Positions 18,629 through 27,916 of a stretch of 64,000 nucleotides of DNA are shown piece after piece. The DNA comes from Rhizobiales bacterium UBA1912 (GTDB taxonomy: Bacteria; Pseudomonadota; Alphaproteobacteria; Rhizobiales; Devosiaceae): contig DDGC01000011.1 in NCBI GenBank assembly GCA_002337455.1, positions 124,001 through 188,000 on the forward strand, given 5' to 3'. The stretch's first letter is position 1. Each line of letters begins with the position of its first letter. Under the pieces are notes generated by a model. It was not told the origin of the DNA. It saw only the letters and a list, made by a program, of their open reading frames with translations, and did not search any database. The position numbers and the translations under genes are program-made.

Positions 18629-21600
18629 ATGATTGAGCAAGTAAGGCACCTGGGCGTTGAAAAAGCAACCTGGCGAGGCGGTTTGCGTGGCGCGCTGCTC
18701 ACGACGACTTTGCTGGTGAGCGTTGCTCCCGCGCTACCGGTGCAGGCTCAATCCACTGCCTGGGAGGGAGGAACCTCGACGGACTGGTTCGATGCTGACA
18801 ACTGGGATGCAATCATACCGCCAACCGCGACAGACGATGCGATCATCGCCTATCTGGGTGCCCCCTATATGCCCGTCATCGATGGCGCCGTGGCTGTAGC
18901 CGACGGCGTCTTTCTCGGCGTTGCAGGTGGTGCGTCGACCGGCACCTTGACCATCCGGAATGGCGGCGGTCTGGCCAATGAAGAGAGCGCCATCGGCTTT
19001 GATACCGGAACCAACTATGCGGTCAGTGTCACAGGGGTGGGCTCAACCTGGAACAGTAACTTCCTTACCGTCGGAGGCGCCGGTGCCGGCACGCTCGGAA
19101 TTTCCGATGGCGGCGTCGTGAGCGGTATTTTCGGCATTGTCGGCGATAGCGCCTCTTCGACGGGTACGGTCCGTGTGACCGGCCCCGGCTCAAGCTGGAG
19201 CAGTGCCAACCTCAATGTCGGCTATGAGGGGGCTGGCATGCTTGTGATTTCCGACGGCGGCGAGGTGGTCAATATTGCCAGCACTGTCGGCGCTGCGGCC
19301 GGTTCGCACGGCACTGCCCGCGTGACCGGCCCCGATTCACACTGGACCAATGCCACCAGTCTTGTTGTCGGAGATAGCGGCGAAGGCGGTTTGACTATCG
19401 TCGATGGCGGCGCGGTGAGCAGTGGCGGCGGTATTGTTGGGGACGCTGCAGGGTCCGAGGGAATGGTTGCGGTCACCGGCACCGGTTCGACCTGGGCGAT
19501 TGTGCATGATCTCGTTGTCGGTGGTGCCGGCACGGGCACGCTCAGCATCGTGGATGGTGGCGCGGTTGACAGTACCTACGGCTATATTGGCGATGCAGCG
19601 GGCTCCGATGGCAATGTTACAGTCAGCGGTGCGGGATCGACCTGGACGAATGCGGCACATCTCGTCGCAGGGGCCGGCAATTTGGGCGAGGGTCGGCTCA
19701 ACATAGTGGATGGGGGCACAGTATCCAGCAATGTCGGTACAATCGGCCTGGTCGCGGGTTCGTCCGGTATGGCGGCGGTCACCGGTGCGGGTTCAAGCTG
19801 GACCAATACCAACGTTCTGACTGTCGGCGGGGCCGGCGCCGGCACACTTGATATTGCCGATGGCGGCACGGTGTCCAGCGATGTCGGCACCATCGGCGGC
19901 CAGGCCGGTTCCGTTGGCATGGCAAAAGTGACCGGTGCGGGGTCGAACTGGACCACCGCCAGCGATTTTTATGTGGGCTATAGCGGCATTGGCACGCTCG
20001 GCATTGCTGATGGCGGCTCGATTTCGGCGGCATCGGTGACCATCGCCGGCGCTGCGGGTTCCACGGGCACGCTCAATATTGGCGCGGCGGCGGGCGATGC
20101 CGCGACGGGCGCGGGGACGCTTGATTCGCCGAATGTGACATTCGGTCCGGGAGTGGGCACACTCAATTTCAATCACAGCGAAACGAGCTATGATTTCGGC
20201 ACAGCCATTTCCGGTTTTGGCGCGATCAGCCATACGGCGGGTGTCACCAATCTGACTGCGGACTCATCGGCCTTTTCCGGCACGACCAGCGTGAACGGCG
20301 GCTCACTTTATGTAGATGGTGTGCTGGGCGGGGCGGTCGGGGTGTACGATGGCGGCACACTGGGCGGCATTGGTACGATAGGGGATGTGTTGTCGATCAA
20401 CGCGGGCGGTACTGTCGCGCCGGGCAATTCCATCGGCACGCTCAATGTGGGCAATTTGGTCTTCAATGCCGATTCTATCTATGAGGTGGAGATCAACGGG
20501 GCAGGTCAAAGCGATTTCATCAGCGCCGCAAACGCAGCCATCATCAATGGCGGTACCGTAAATGTCGTGCCTTATCCCGATTTCGTGCTCGACACCGACT
20601 ACACCATCGTCACGGCATTGGGAGGTGTTGGGGTCAACATCCCCATGACGGCGAATATCGACTCCCTCTTCATAACCCCGATACTCACATACGATGCCTT
20701 CCACATCCTGTTGACGCTGACCCAGACCGCCGATTTTGTCGATGTCGCAATGACACCGAACCAGATCGCGGCAGCGGGCGGCGCGCGATCTCTGGGCGGT
20801 GGCCCCGTATATTTGGCAATTGCCGCCCTGGGTGACGTCGGCGAGGTCCGCGCCGCCTTTGACGCCATCTCCGGTGAAATCGGCGCTTCTGCCCAGACGG
20901 CGTTGCTCGATGACAGCCGGTTCCCGCGCGAGGCAGCGCTGGATCGGCTGCGGGTGGCGCTCGGTGGCGTGGGTGCCGATAGTGGTACCCAGATCGAAGA
21001 TCGGATCAGCGGGAACCTTGCCCTGTGGGGGCAGGGTTTTGGCGCCTTGAGCCGGTGGAGCAGCGATGGCAATGCCGCCGCAATGGATCGGACGATCGGC
21101 GGCTTCCTGATGGGCGGCGACGCGCTGATCGCGGAGAATCTGCGCCTGGGCGTAATGGGCGGTTATTCCCTTTCACGCTTCAGCGTCGATGACCGCGCGT
21201 CCGCGGGCATGGCCGACACATACACGCTCGGTGCCTATGGCGGAGGCGAATGGGATGCCTTCACCCTGAAAGGCGGGTTGGCCCATAGCTGGCACAGCCT
21301 CGATACGTCCCGCTCCATGGCCTTCTCGGGCTTTTCGGACGACCTCTCAGCGTCCTACGGTGCCCGGACCCTGCAGGCTTGGGGCGAGGCGGCCTATAGC
21401 TTCGAAGCAGGCGCAGTCCGCCTCGAGCCTTTCGCCAATCTCGCCTATGTGAACCTCTCGACCGACGGCTTCACCGAAACCGGGGGTCTGGCCGCGCTTA
21501 ACGCCACGTCCAGCGTTGCTGATGCGGCGTTCACCACGATTGGCCTGCGTGCCGAAACCGACGCTACCCTCGGAGACTTCGACGCCAAGTTGCGTGGTAT

Positions 21601-21835
21601 GGTGGGCTGGCGGCACGCGTTCGGTGACACTCCGACTTCCCAAATGCGTTTTGCCTCGGGCAGCGATGCCTTCACGATCGCGGGTATGCCGCTATCACGC
21701 GATGCCCTGGTCCTCGACGCGGGGATCGATTTGAGTCTGACCGACAACGCCACGCTGGGCTTTGCCTATGGCGGCCAGTTCGGTTCCGGGGGGCGGGATC
21801 ATTCCGCCACCCTCAACTTCAACGTGCAGTTCTAA
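18629..21835 (+). CDS. Autotransporter (type Va secretion) with T5SS/PEP-CTERM-associated repeats
   Basis: Surface protein of 1068 residues secreted through its own barrel. Signal peptide at 1-41 (hydrophobic GALLTTTLLVSVAPALPVQA). The passenger (~42-790) begins with about eight beta-strand repeats of ~48-50 residues with the alternating signatures VTGxGSxWxN and LxIxDGGxVS, like the T5SS/PEP-CTERM-associated repeat family. The C-terminal ~275 residues are the beta-barrel, from LALWGQGFG to the terminal NVQF with the final Phe needed for outer-membrane assembly. The start at 18629 is chosen for the signal peptide; earlier TTG/ATG starts add unlikely residues. Adhesion or biofilm is the likely role. 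Confidence 0.9.
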   Translation: MIEQVRHLGVEKATWRGGLRGALLTTTLLVSVAPALPVQAQSTAWEGGTSTDWFDADNWDAIIPPTATDDAIIAYLGAPYMPVIDGAVAVADGVFLGVAGGASTGTLTIRNGGGLANEESAIGFDTGTNYAVSVTGVGSTWNSNFLTVGGAGAGTLGISDGGVVSGIFGIVGDSASSTGTVRVTGPGSSWSSANLNVGYEGAGMLVISDGGEVVNIASTVGAAAGSHGTARVTGPDSHWTNATSLVVGDSGEGGLTIVDGGAVSSGGGIVGDAAGSEGMVAVTGTGSTWAIVHDLVVGGAGTGTLSIVDGGAVDSTYGYIGDAAGSDGNVTVSGAGSTWTNAAHLVAGAGNLGEGRLNIVDGGTVSSNVGTIGLVAGSSGMAAVTGAGSSWTNTNVLTVGGAGAGTLDIADGGTVSSDVGTIGGQAGSVGMAKVTGAGSNWTTASDFYVGYSGIGTLGIADGGSISAASVTIAGAAGSTGTLNIGAAAGDAATGAGTLDSPNVTFGPGVGTLNFNHSETSYDFGTAISGFGAISHTAGVTNLTADSSAFSGTTSVNGGSLYVDGVLGGAVGVYDGGTLGGIGTIGDVLSINAGGTVAPGNSIGTLNVGNLVFNADSIYEVEINGAGQSDFISAANAAIINGGTVNVVPYPDFVLDTDYTIVTALGGVGVNIPMTANIDSLFITPILTYDAFHILLTLTQTADFVDVAMTPNQIAAAGGARSLGGGPVYLAIAALGDVGEVRAAFDAISGEIGASAQTALLDDSRFPREAALDRLRVALGGVGADSGTQIEDRISGNLALWGQGFGALSRWSSDGNAAAMDRTIGGFLMGGDALIAENLRLGVMGGYSLSRFSVDDRASAGMADTYTLGAYGGGEWDAFTLKGGLAHSWHSLDTSRSMAFSGFSDDLSASYGARTLQAWGEAAYSFEAGAVRLEPFANLAYVNLSTDGFTETGGLAALNATSSVADAAFTTIGLRAETDATLGDFDAKLRGMVGWRHAFGDTPTSQMRFASGSDAFTIAGMPLSRDALVLDAGIDLSLTDNATLGFAYGGQFGSGGRDHSATLNFNVQF
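18931..20085 (+). repeat. Tandem coding repeats of the autotransporter passenger
   Basis: About eight units of roughly 144-153 bases, always in frame, encoding the VTGxGSxW / DGGxV repeat. Copies are diverged at DNA level but keep GATGGCGGC-like codons at each turn, so recombination between units could change passenger length. Confidence 0.75.
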
Positions 21836-21847
21836 GCAGGGGCCTCC

Positions 21848-22381
21848 TTACTCCAGCCCCAGCACCTGCCGGGTCCGTTCTTCGGCGGCATCACCCGCTG
21901 CAACCACTTCCGGTGCCGTTTGTCCGAGCGCGCGGGCGGCCTCTTCGGCGGCGTTGCGCACGTTGGTAACGACTTCCAGTTTCTGTTCGTCGGTCATGTT
22001 GTCGTCGCGAACGCCCGCAGCATTTTCCACCAGCGCATCGATCTGCACTTCTATGGCGTCGCTGGCCGAAGTCATCTGCTCGCTCAGGGCGCTCATCGCA
22101 TCGTCGCCCATCTCGACGAGGTTTTCGCCAGCCTCCTGACTGTCGTTCATGATGGAATCAAAAGTCTGCTGGGCGTCCTGTTCGATTTCCTCGCGGCGCT
22201 GCTGCATTTCCTCGGGCGACATCACGTCGGCCGGAGCTTCTGTCTCCTCGATCGGCTCGGCAAACGCTTCGGGGTTGCCGGCATCGGGATCGGGTTGCTC
22301 GGGGGCTCCGGTCTGGTTTTCGCATGCGGCAAGCGTCAGGGCGGATATCAATGCAAACGGCAGGATAAATTTGGTGTTCAT
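21848..22381 (-). CDS. Lipoprotein with C-terminal MTDExK...GLE module, unknown function
   Basis: 177 residues. The lipobox LAAC puts the lipidated Cys near residue 19. A Pro/Glu-rich linker is followed by a helical acidic region with likely coiled coil (residues ~55-125). The last 49 residues align without gaps to the C-terminus of the lipoprotein at 33876-34322, with 22 identities, both ending in GLE. The ATG at 22381 has a GAGGG ribosome site. A good EcfG-type promoter lies 56-80 bases upstream. It is convergent with the autotransporter. No known domain is recognised. Confidence 0.75.
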   Translation of the reverse strand: MNTKFILPFALISALTLAACENQTGAPEQPDPDAGNPEAFAEPIEETEAPADVMSPEEMQQRREEIEQDAQQTFDSIMNDSQEAGENLVEMGDDAMSALSEQMTSASDAIEVQIDALVENAAGVRDDNMTDEQKLEVVTNVRNAAEEAARALGQTAPEVVAAGDAAEERTRQVLGLE

Positions 22382-22436
22382 TGGCAAATCCCTCGAAAAA
22401 TAACGGATTCGGCTGCTCGCAACCGTCCTTCTGAAA

Positions 22437-22461
22437 AACGGCGGGGCGGGGCGGATGTTCC
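22437..22461 (-). promoter_or_regulatory. EcfG-type general stress promoter upstream of the lipoprotein gene
   Basis: Read leftward: GGAAC at 22461-22457, exactly 16 bases, then CGTT at 22440-22437. This matches the alphaproteobacterial EcfG consensus GGAAC-N16/17-CGTT and would start RNA about 50 bases before the ATG at 22381. Confidence 0.65.
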
Positions 22462-22558
22462 CTTGCCGGGCCTTCATGTCGCAGGAAAAAGGAAATTCCG
22501 TGCAAAAGACCGGGCTTCGGACTATCGATCAGGCCGTATCACCGTCTATAGATAGACC

Positions 22559-24349
22559 ATGAAGCCAGAGCCCCAAGCCTTTCTCAACGTTGAAAGATCG
22601 GTCTGTGGAAAGCGCTGGATCGACCGGCTCGACATTGCCGCCAGCCGGATGGCCGGCGCAATAGCCCAGCAAACCGAACTGCCCGAAATTCTTGCCCGCA
22701 TAGTGGCCGCGCGCGGTGTTGCTGTCGAGGACGCTCAAACCTTCATCGCGCCAACTATCCGCAACCTGATGCCCGATCCGTCGACCCTGGCCGGAATGGA
22801 CGGGTTGGCGCAGCGGTTGGCCGATGCAATCTCCAACAACGAGCCCATCGGGCTGTTCGGCGATTATGACGTCGATGGCGCCAGCGCCGTGGCGCTCATG
22901 GTCCGCTATCTGCGCCATTTCGGGCTCAATCCGCCCACCCATATCCCCGACCGCATTTTCGAAGGCTACGGTCCCAACAATGCGGCCATGGAAAGCCTCA
23001 TCGAACAGGGCGTTTCGCTGATCGTAACCCTCGATTGCGGCACTGCCAGCCATGGGCCCGTCGCGCACGCGAAATCGCTTGGTGCAGACGTGCTGGTCAT
23101 CGACCACCACCTCGCGCCCGACACGCTTCCCGACGCCAATGGCTTGGTCAATCCAAACCGGCGCGACGACATTTCCGGGCTGGGTTATCTGTGCGCCACC
23201 GGCGTTGCCTTCATGGTTCTTGTCGCCACCAACCGGATTTTGCGTGGTCAGGGCAGGGCGGACCTTCCGGACCTTATGGGCTGGCTCGATCTGGTGGCGC
23301 TGGCCACGATCTGCGACGTCGTTCCCCTCAAGGGGCTCAACCGTGCCTTCGTCTTGCGAGGCCTTGATGTCATGCGGGCGGGCAAAAACGTCGGGCTGGC
23401 CAGCCTGGCCATCGCCGCCCGCGTCTCGGGACCTGCTAACGCTTACCATCTGGGCTTTCTGCTCGGCCCGCGCATAAATGCCGGTGGACGCATCGGCGAC
23501 GCCGGTCTTGGCGCGCGCCTTTTGTCCACCGATGACGAATATGAAGCGCTCGCACTGGCTCAACGCCTCGACGAACTCAATGGCGAACGCCAGCGTATCG
23601 AAGTCGCCGCCGTCGAACAGGCGATGGCGGCTGCCGAAATGGAGATCGGCGAGGGTCCCGGACCCTCGGTCCTTGTGACCGGTTCTTCGGACTGGCATCA
23701 GGGCATCGTCGGGCTGGTCGCCGCCCGGCTCAAGGAGCGCTTCGGGCGCCCCGCCTTTGCCATTGCCCTGGGGGCCGATGGCGGCGGCACCGGATCGGGC
23801 CGCTCGATCCCGAGGGTTGATTTGGGCGCTGCTGTCGTCGATGCTGTGCGTGGCGGCATCATCGCCAAGGGTGGCGGCCATGCCATGGCGGCGGGTATCA
23901 CGCTGGCGCCCGGCCAACTCGGCCCGTTTCGTCAGTATCTCAATGACACCCTGACCGACGATGTTCTGGCCGCTCGCGCCGAAGACGGGCTGAAGGTCGA
24001 CGCCGCGCTCACCGCCCGTGGCGCCAATCCCGATTTCATCCACCAGATCGAACGGGCCGGCCCGTTCGGCGCGGGCAATCCCACGCCCATCTTCGCGCTT
24101 CCCGCGCACCAGATCCGCTTTGCAGACATTGTCGGAGCCGGAGGGCATGTGCGCTGCACCGTCAATTCCGGCGATGGCGCCAACCTCAAGGCGATTGCCT
24201 TCCGCGCCGCCGGGACGCCTCTGGGCGACGCTTTGCTCAAGGCCCGCGATGGCCAGCGTCTGCACGTGGCGGGCACACTCAATATTGATCACTGGCAGGG
24301 ACGCGAAACCGTTCAATTGCGCATTATCGATGCAGCCATACCGGGTTAG
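22559..24349 (+). CDS. recJ: Single-stranded-DNA-specific 5'-3' exonuclease RecJ
   Basis: Exonuclease for recombination and mismatch or base excision repair, 596 residues. DHH phosphoesterase motifs are intact: GDYDVDGASAVALM near residue 100, TLDCGT, DHHLAPD near 180 and the DHHA1 glycine block KGGGHAMAAGI near 440; an OB-like C-terminal domain follows. The ATG at 22559 begins the region of family similarity. In related genomes it commonly follows glpX; here the autotransporter block separates them. Confidence 0.95.
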   Translation: MKPEPQAFLNVERSVCGKRWIDRLDIAASRMAGAIAQQTELPEILARIVAARGVAVEDAQTFIAPTIRNLMPDPSTLAGMDGLAQRLADAISNNEPIGLFGDYDVDGASAVALMVRYLRHFGLNPPTHIPDRIFEGYGPNNAAMESLIEQGVSLIVTLDCGTASHGPVAHAKSLGADVLVIDHHLAPDTLPDANGLVNPNRRDDISGLGYLCATGVAFMVLVATNRILRGQGRADLPDLMGWLDLVALATICDVVPLKGLNRAFVLRGLDVMRAGKNVGLASLAIAARVSGPANAYHLGFLLGPRINAGGRIGDAGLGARLLSTDDEYEALALAQRLDELNGERQRIEVAAVEQAMAAAEMEIGEGPGPSVLVTGSSDWHQGIVGLVAARLKERFGRPAFAIALGADGGGTGSGRSIPRVDLGAAVVDAVRGGIIAKGGGHAMAAGITLAPGQLGPFRQYLNDTLTDDVLAARAEDGLKVDAALTARGANPDFIHQIERAGPFGAGNPTPIFALPAHQIRFADIVGAGGHVRCTVNSGDGANLKAIAFRAAGTPLGDALLKARDGQRLHVAGTLNIDHWQGRETVQLRIIDAAIPG

Positions 24350-24476
24350 CCAGACTTGCATCGCCCGATATGGCGGTTAAGATCATGTGTCAGGGCTGCA
24401 ATCTGAAATCGCATCTGGTTCGTATCTGAACCAACAAAGCAGTTTCGATTGCCCGCGCAGGCAGGGGATGAGGTCA

Positions 24477-25709
24477 ATGAGTCAAGCCACTTTCGATCGG
24501 GAGCAGGTGCGGCCCGGGTTGGGGACACGGATCAAATCGGTCCTGCTCGAAAAGGTCGGCGCCGCGCTCATGGGGATTCCGCACAAGGGCGCTTTGACTG
24601 TGACCTTTCCCAGTGGGCGCACCCGAACCCTCGGTGACGCGTCGACCGGCGAACATGCTTTTCTCACGCTCAACAATTTCAAGGTGCTCAAGGCCGCAAT
24701 GCGCCGCGGCACTCTGGGTTTTGCCGAAGCCTATATGAGCGGGGATATCGAGATTAAGGACCTCACGGCCCTGTTCCGGTTTTTCCTTCAGAACCGTGAC
24801 ATTTTCGACAAGGCCAATCCCGGAATCTTCCGGCGTGCCGCCCAGGATCTCGCCTACCATATGTCGCGGCCCAACACCCGCGAGGGCAGCCAGAAAAACA
24901 TCGCCGAACACTACGATCTCGGGAATGATTTCTACGCCGAATGGCTCGATCCCTCCATGACCTATTCATCGGCCTATTTTGCCGGCCAGGACATTTCGCT
25001 CGAGGAAGCCCAGCGCGCTAAATATCAACGCATCATGGTGATGGCCGGAATCCGGCCGGGCCATCATGTTCTCGAGATCGGCTGCGGCTGGGGCGGCTTT
25101 GCAGAAACCGCGGCGCGGACCGGCGCGCACTTGCGGGGAATCACGCTTTCGCGGGAACAGCTCAAATACGGTATCGACCGCCTTGAAAAGCAGGGGCTCT
25201 CCGACTTCGGCAAGCTGGTTTTCGAGGATTATCGCGACACCAGGGGTGCGTTCGATCACGTCGCTTCGATCGAAATGATAGAAGCTGTCGGCGAGGAGCA
25301 CTGGCCCGACTATTTCAAGACGGTCCACGACCGGCTCAAGCCCGGCGGGACCGCCGCAATTCAGGCGATCACCATCGCCGAGCGCGACTTTGAAATCTAC
25401 AAGGCCTATCCCGATTTTATCCAGCGCTACATTTTCCCCGGCGGAATGCTGCTAACCAAGACGGTGATGAAAGAAGCGGCGGCAAGGGTAGGGCTGGTGC
25501 TCGAGGCGACTGACGGCTTCCGGCTCGATTATGCCCGCACCCTTCGCATCTGGAGCAAGCGGTTTGTCGAGCGCTGGGATACCATAGCCAAGCTGGGATA
25601 CGACGAGGTCTTCAAACGCAAATGGCTCTACTACCTTGCCTATTGCGAGGCGGGGTTCACCGAAGGCACCATTGACGTCGCCATCTACCAGTATCGGCGC
25701 CAGCAATAG
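24477..25709 (+). CDS. cfa: Cyclopropane-fatty-acyl-phospholipid synthase
   Basis: SAM-dependent enzyme that adds a methylene bridge across unsaturated acyl chains of membrane phospholipids, typically in stationary phase or acid stress. 410 residues. The SAM site is HHVLEIGCGWGGFAETAA near residue 195; NIAEHYDLGNDFYAEWLDPSMTYSS-type family blocks precede it, and YIFPGGMLL follows. The start at 24477 is favoured over 24468 because of ribosome-site spacing (AGGGG). No stress promoter was seen upstream. Confidence 0.92.
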   Translation: MSQATFDREQVRPGLGTRIKSVLLEKVGAALMGIPHKGALTVTFPSGRTRTLGDASTGEHAFLTLNNFKVLKAAMRRGTLGFAEAYMSGDIEIKDLTALFRFFLQNRDIFDKANPGIFRRAAQDLAYHMSRPNTREGSQKNIAEHYDLGNDFYAEWLDPSMTYSSAYFAGQDISLEEAQRAKYQRIMVMAGIRPGHHVLEIGCGWGGFAETAARTGAHLRGITLSREQLKYGIDRLEKQGLSDFGKLVFEDYRDTRGAFDHVASIEMIEAVGEEHWPDYFKTVHDRLKPGGTAAIQAITIAERDFEIYKAYPDFIQRYIFPGGMLLTKTVMKEAAARVGLVLEATDGFRLDYARTLRIWSKRFVERWDTIAKLGYDEVFKRKWLYYLAYCEAGFTEGTIDVAIYQYRRQQ

Positions 25710-25735
25710 CGCCGATGCGCGGGGCGCATTTAACT

Positions 25736-25750
25736 TGACGACATAAGTCA
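25736..25750 (+). promoter_or_regulatory. Candidate RirA iron-responsive operator (IRO box)
   Basis: TGA (25736-25738), nine bases, TCA (25748-25750): exactly the TGA-N9-TCA IRO motif described for RirA in rhizobia. It overlaps a TTGACG -35-like hexamer at 25735-25740 upstream of the iron transport operon. The motif is short, so chance is possible; position supports function. Confidence 0.5.
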
Positions 25751-25803
25751 TAAAATATAGCTAGGCCCAATCCCGCTGATTATCGCCGGAGCGATTGGCG
25801 CCC

Positions 25804-26853
25804 GTGACTGCTATTGCCGAACAAGCCCAGGCCGCCCGGCGGCCCGGCGTTGCCGCCAGCAATGCGCGGCGCCTGACGGGGCTTCTGATCTGCCTCGCGG
25901 TGCTGCTGCTCGCCGTGCTGGCCAGCATCGCCGTCGGCTCACGCGATATCCCCCTGCCCACTGTCATCGACGCGCTTTTCGCCTATGACGACTCCAATGA
26001 TCACGCCATCGTTCAGAGCCTTCGCCTGCCGCGCACGCTGCTCGGCCTGTTGATCGGTGCGGCGCTGGGGATTTCCGGCGCGCTGATCCAGGCGCTGACC
26101 CGCAATCCGCTGGCCGATCCGGGCATTTTGGGGGTCAATGCAGGTGCGAGCTTTTTCGTTCTGATTGCCGTGGGTTATCTCGGCATGACCTCGCTGCAAT
26201 CCTACATCTGGTTTGCCTTTCTCGGTGCCATCGTCACCACAGTCATGGTCTATGCCGTCGGCTCGTCGGGACGGAACGGGGCAACCCCCGTCACGCTCAC
26301 CCTGGCCGGCGTCGCCATCGGGGCAATCCTGGGCGGCGTCTCGACAGCGCTGACGCTGCTCAATCCCACTGCATTCGACCGCATGCGCTATTGGGCCGCC
26401 GGTGCCCTGAGCGGCGGCTCATACGAGGCGGTCACGACCGTTGCACCATTCATTGCTGTCGGCCTGTTGCTTGCTGCCATTATGGCGCGACCGCTCAATG
26501 CTGTCGCGCTGGGCGATGACCTGGCCAAATCGTTGGGCGCCAATATCGTTCGCACCCGCACCGTTGTGGTGATTGCCGTCACCCTGCTGGCCGGTGGTGC
26601 AACCGCGGCTGTCGGGCCTATCGGCTTTGTGGGGCTCATGGTGCCCCACGTCGCCCGCTGGATCGTCGGACCCGATCAGCGCTGGATCATGGCCTATACG
26701 GTTGTACTGGCGCCTGTGCTGCTTTTGGTGTCGGACATCATCGGACGCGTCGTCATGCGCCCGGGCGAAATCCAGGTCGCCATCGTCACCGCTTTCATCG
26801 GCGCCCCGGTGCTGATCCTTCTGGCTCGCAGGCGCAAGGTGAGCGGACTATGA
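25804..26853 (+). CDS. Ferric-siderophore ABC permease 1 (FecCD family)
   Basis: Inner-membrane permease of the BtuC/FecCD type, 349 residues, about ten helices. Family blocks: RLPRTLLGLLIGAALGISGALIQALTRNPLADPGILG near 75-110 and FVGLMVPHVARWIVG late. The start is either GTG 25804 or TTG 25795; GGAG at 25788-25791 fits neither perfectly. It overlaps the second permease by four bases (ATGA). First gene of the iron operon behind the IRO-like box. Confidence 0.9.
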   Translation: MTAIAEQAQAARRPGVAASNARRLTGLLICLAVLLLAVLASIAVGSRDIPLPTVIDALFAYDDSNDHAIVQSLRLPRTLLGLLIGAALGISGALIQALTRNPLADPGILGVNAGASFFVLIAVGYLGMTSLQSYIWFAFLGAIVTTVMVYAVGSSGRNGATPVTLTLAGVAIGAILGGVSTALTLLNPTAFDRMRYWAAGALSGGSYEAVTTVAPFIAVGLLLAAIMARPLNAVALGDDLAKSLGANIVRTRTVVVIAVTLLAGGATAAVGPIGFVGLMVPHVARWIVGPDQRWIMAYTVVLAPVLLLVSDIIGRVVMRPGEIQVAIVTAFIGAPVLILLARRRKVSGL

Positions 26854-27902
26854 GCGCCATCGATTTCGGCCGGCCAACCAGAATTCTGCGCCTGTTCGAT
26901 GGCCGGGTCACAATGCGCGTCGACATGCGCGTCATGGCGCTGGTCGGCATCATGCTCGCCATTGCCCTTGTCGTCACCCTGCTGGCCCTTGCGAGCGGCG
27001 AATATCCCGTCGCGCTGCCCGATGTCATAGGGGCCCTGACCGGGCAGGCCGATGGCCGTATCCATATGGTGGTAGTCGAATGGCGCCTGCCGCGCTCGCT
27101 GCTGGCGGTCATCCTCGGCGCGGCGTTGGGCATGAGCGGTGCCGTGTTCCAGTCGCTCACCCGCAATCCCCTGGGCAGCCCCGACGTCATCGGGTTTAAC
27201 TCGGGCGCCTACACGGGCGCCCTGATCGCCATTATCGTTTTCTCGGGCAATTACTATCAGATCGCCGGCGGCGCCTTGCTGGGCGGCGTTCTGACCGCTC
27301 TGGCCGTCTATGCGCTGGCCTGGCGGCGCGGTGTGCAGGGATTCCGGTTGATTATCGTCGGCATCGGCATGAGCGCGATGCTCACTTCGCTCAACACTTG
27401 GCTCATGCTGCGCGCCAAGCTCGAAGTGGCAATGGCCGCAGCGGTCTGGGGGGCGGGTTCGCTCAACGGGCTCGGTCTGGACAAGCTCTGGCCCACCCTC
27501 GTCGTCCTTGGCATCCTGATGCCGCTCGTCCTGATCCTGGGACGCCCCATGAAACAGCTCGAAATGGGCGATGACGCGGCTCGGGCGCTCGGCATCCGCG
27601 CCGAGCCGGTGCGCTTGTCCCTGCTGGTGCTCGGGGTTGCACTGACAGCGACAGCCACAGCGGTCGCCGGGCCCATTTCATTCGTTGCGCTGGCTGCACC
27701 ACAGATCGCCCGCCGGGTCACCGGCGCTGCAGGTGTTGCGCTACTGCCCTCGGCGGCCATGGGCGCGCTGCTGCTCGCGGTCGCGGACTTCCTGGCGCAG
27801 CGCGCCTTCGCACCCACCCAGCTTCCCGTTGGGGTGGTCACCGTTTCCATCGGCGGGCTGTATTTCGTCTGGCTGCTGATGCGGGAAGCCAGACGGCAAT
27901 GA
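26850..27902 (+). CDS. Ferric-siderophore ABC permease 2 (FecCD family)
   Basis: Second permease of a heterodimeric FecCD-type channel, 350 residues, about ten membrane helices. EWRLPRSLLAVILGAALGMSGAVFQSLTRNPLGSPDVIGF-type family block near 75-112 and FVALAAPQIARRV near 270. Start overlaps the stop of permease 1; the ATPase gene follows by 14 bases or overlaps, depending on start choice. Confidence 0.9.
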   Translation: MSAIDFGRPTRILRLFDGRVTMRVDMRVMALVGIMLAIALVVTLLALASGEYPVALPDVIGALTGQADGRIHMVVVEWRLPRSLLAVILGAALGMSGAVFQSLTRNPLGSPDVIGFNSGAYTGALIAIIVFSGNYYQIAGGALLGGVLTALAVYALAWRRGVQGFRLIIVGIGMSAMLTSLNTWLMLRAKLEVAMAAAVWGAGSLNGLGLDKLWPTLVVLGILMPLVLILGRPMKQLEMGDDAARALGIRAEPVRLSLLVLGVALTATATAVAGPISFVALAAPQIARRVTGAAGVALLPSAAMGALLLAVADFLAQRAFAPTQLPVGVVTVSIGGLYFVWLLMREARRQ

Positions 27903-27916
27903 CAGGGGATTTAAGA

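Noticed and set aside
18931..20085. Regular ~147-base periodicity that could suggest a repeat array such as CRISPR
   Set aside because: The period is coding, in frame and matches a beta-strand repeat of an autotransporter; spacing and units are far too long for CRISPR.
22529..24361. Open frame of 610 codons antisense to recJ
   Set aside because: recJ has all catalytic motifs on the plus strand; the reverse frame has none.
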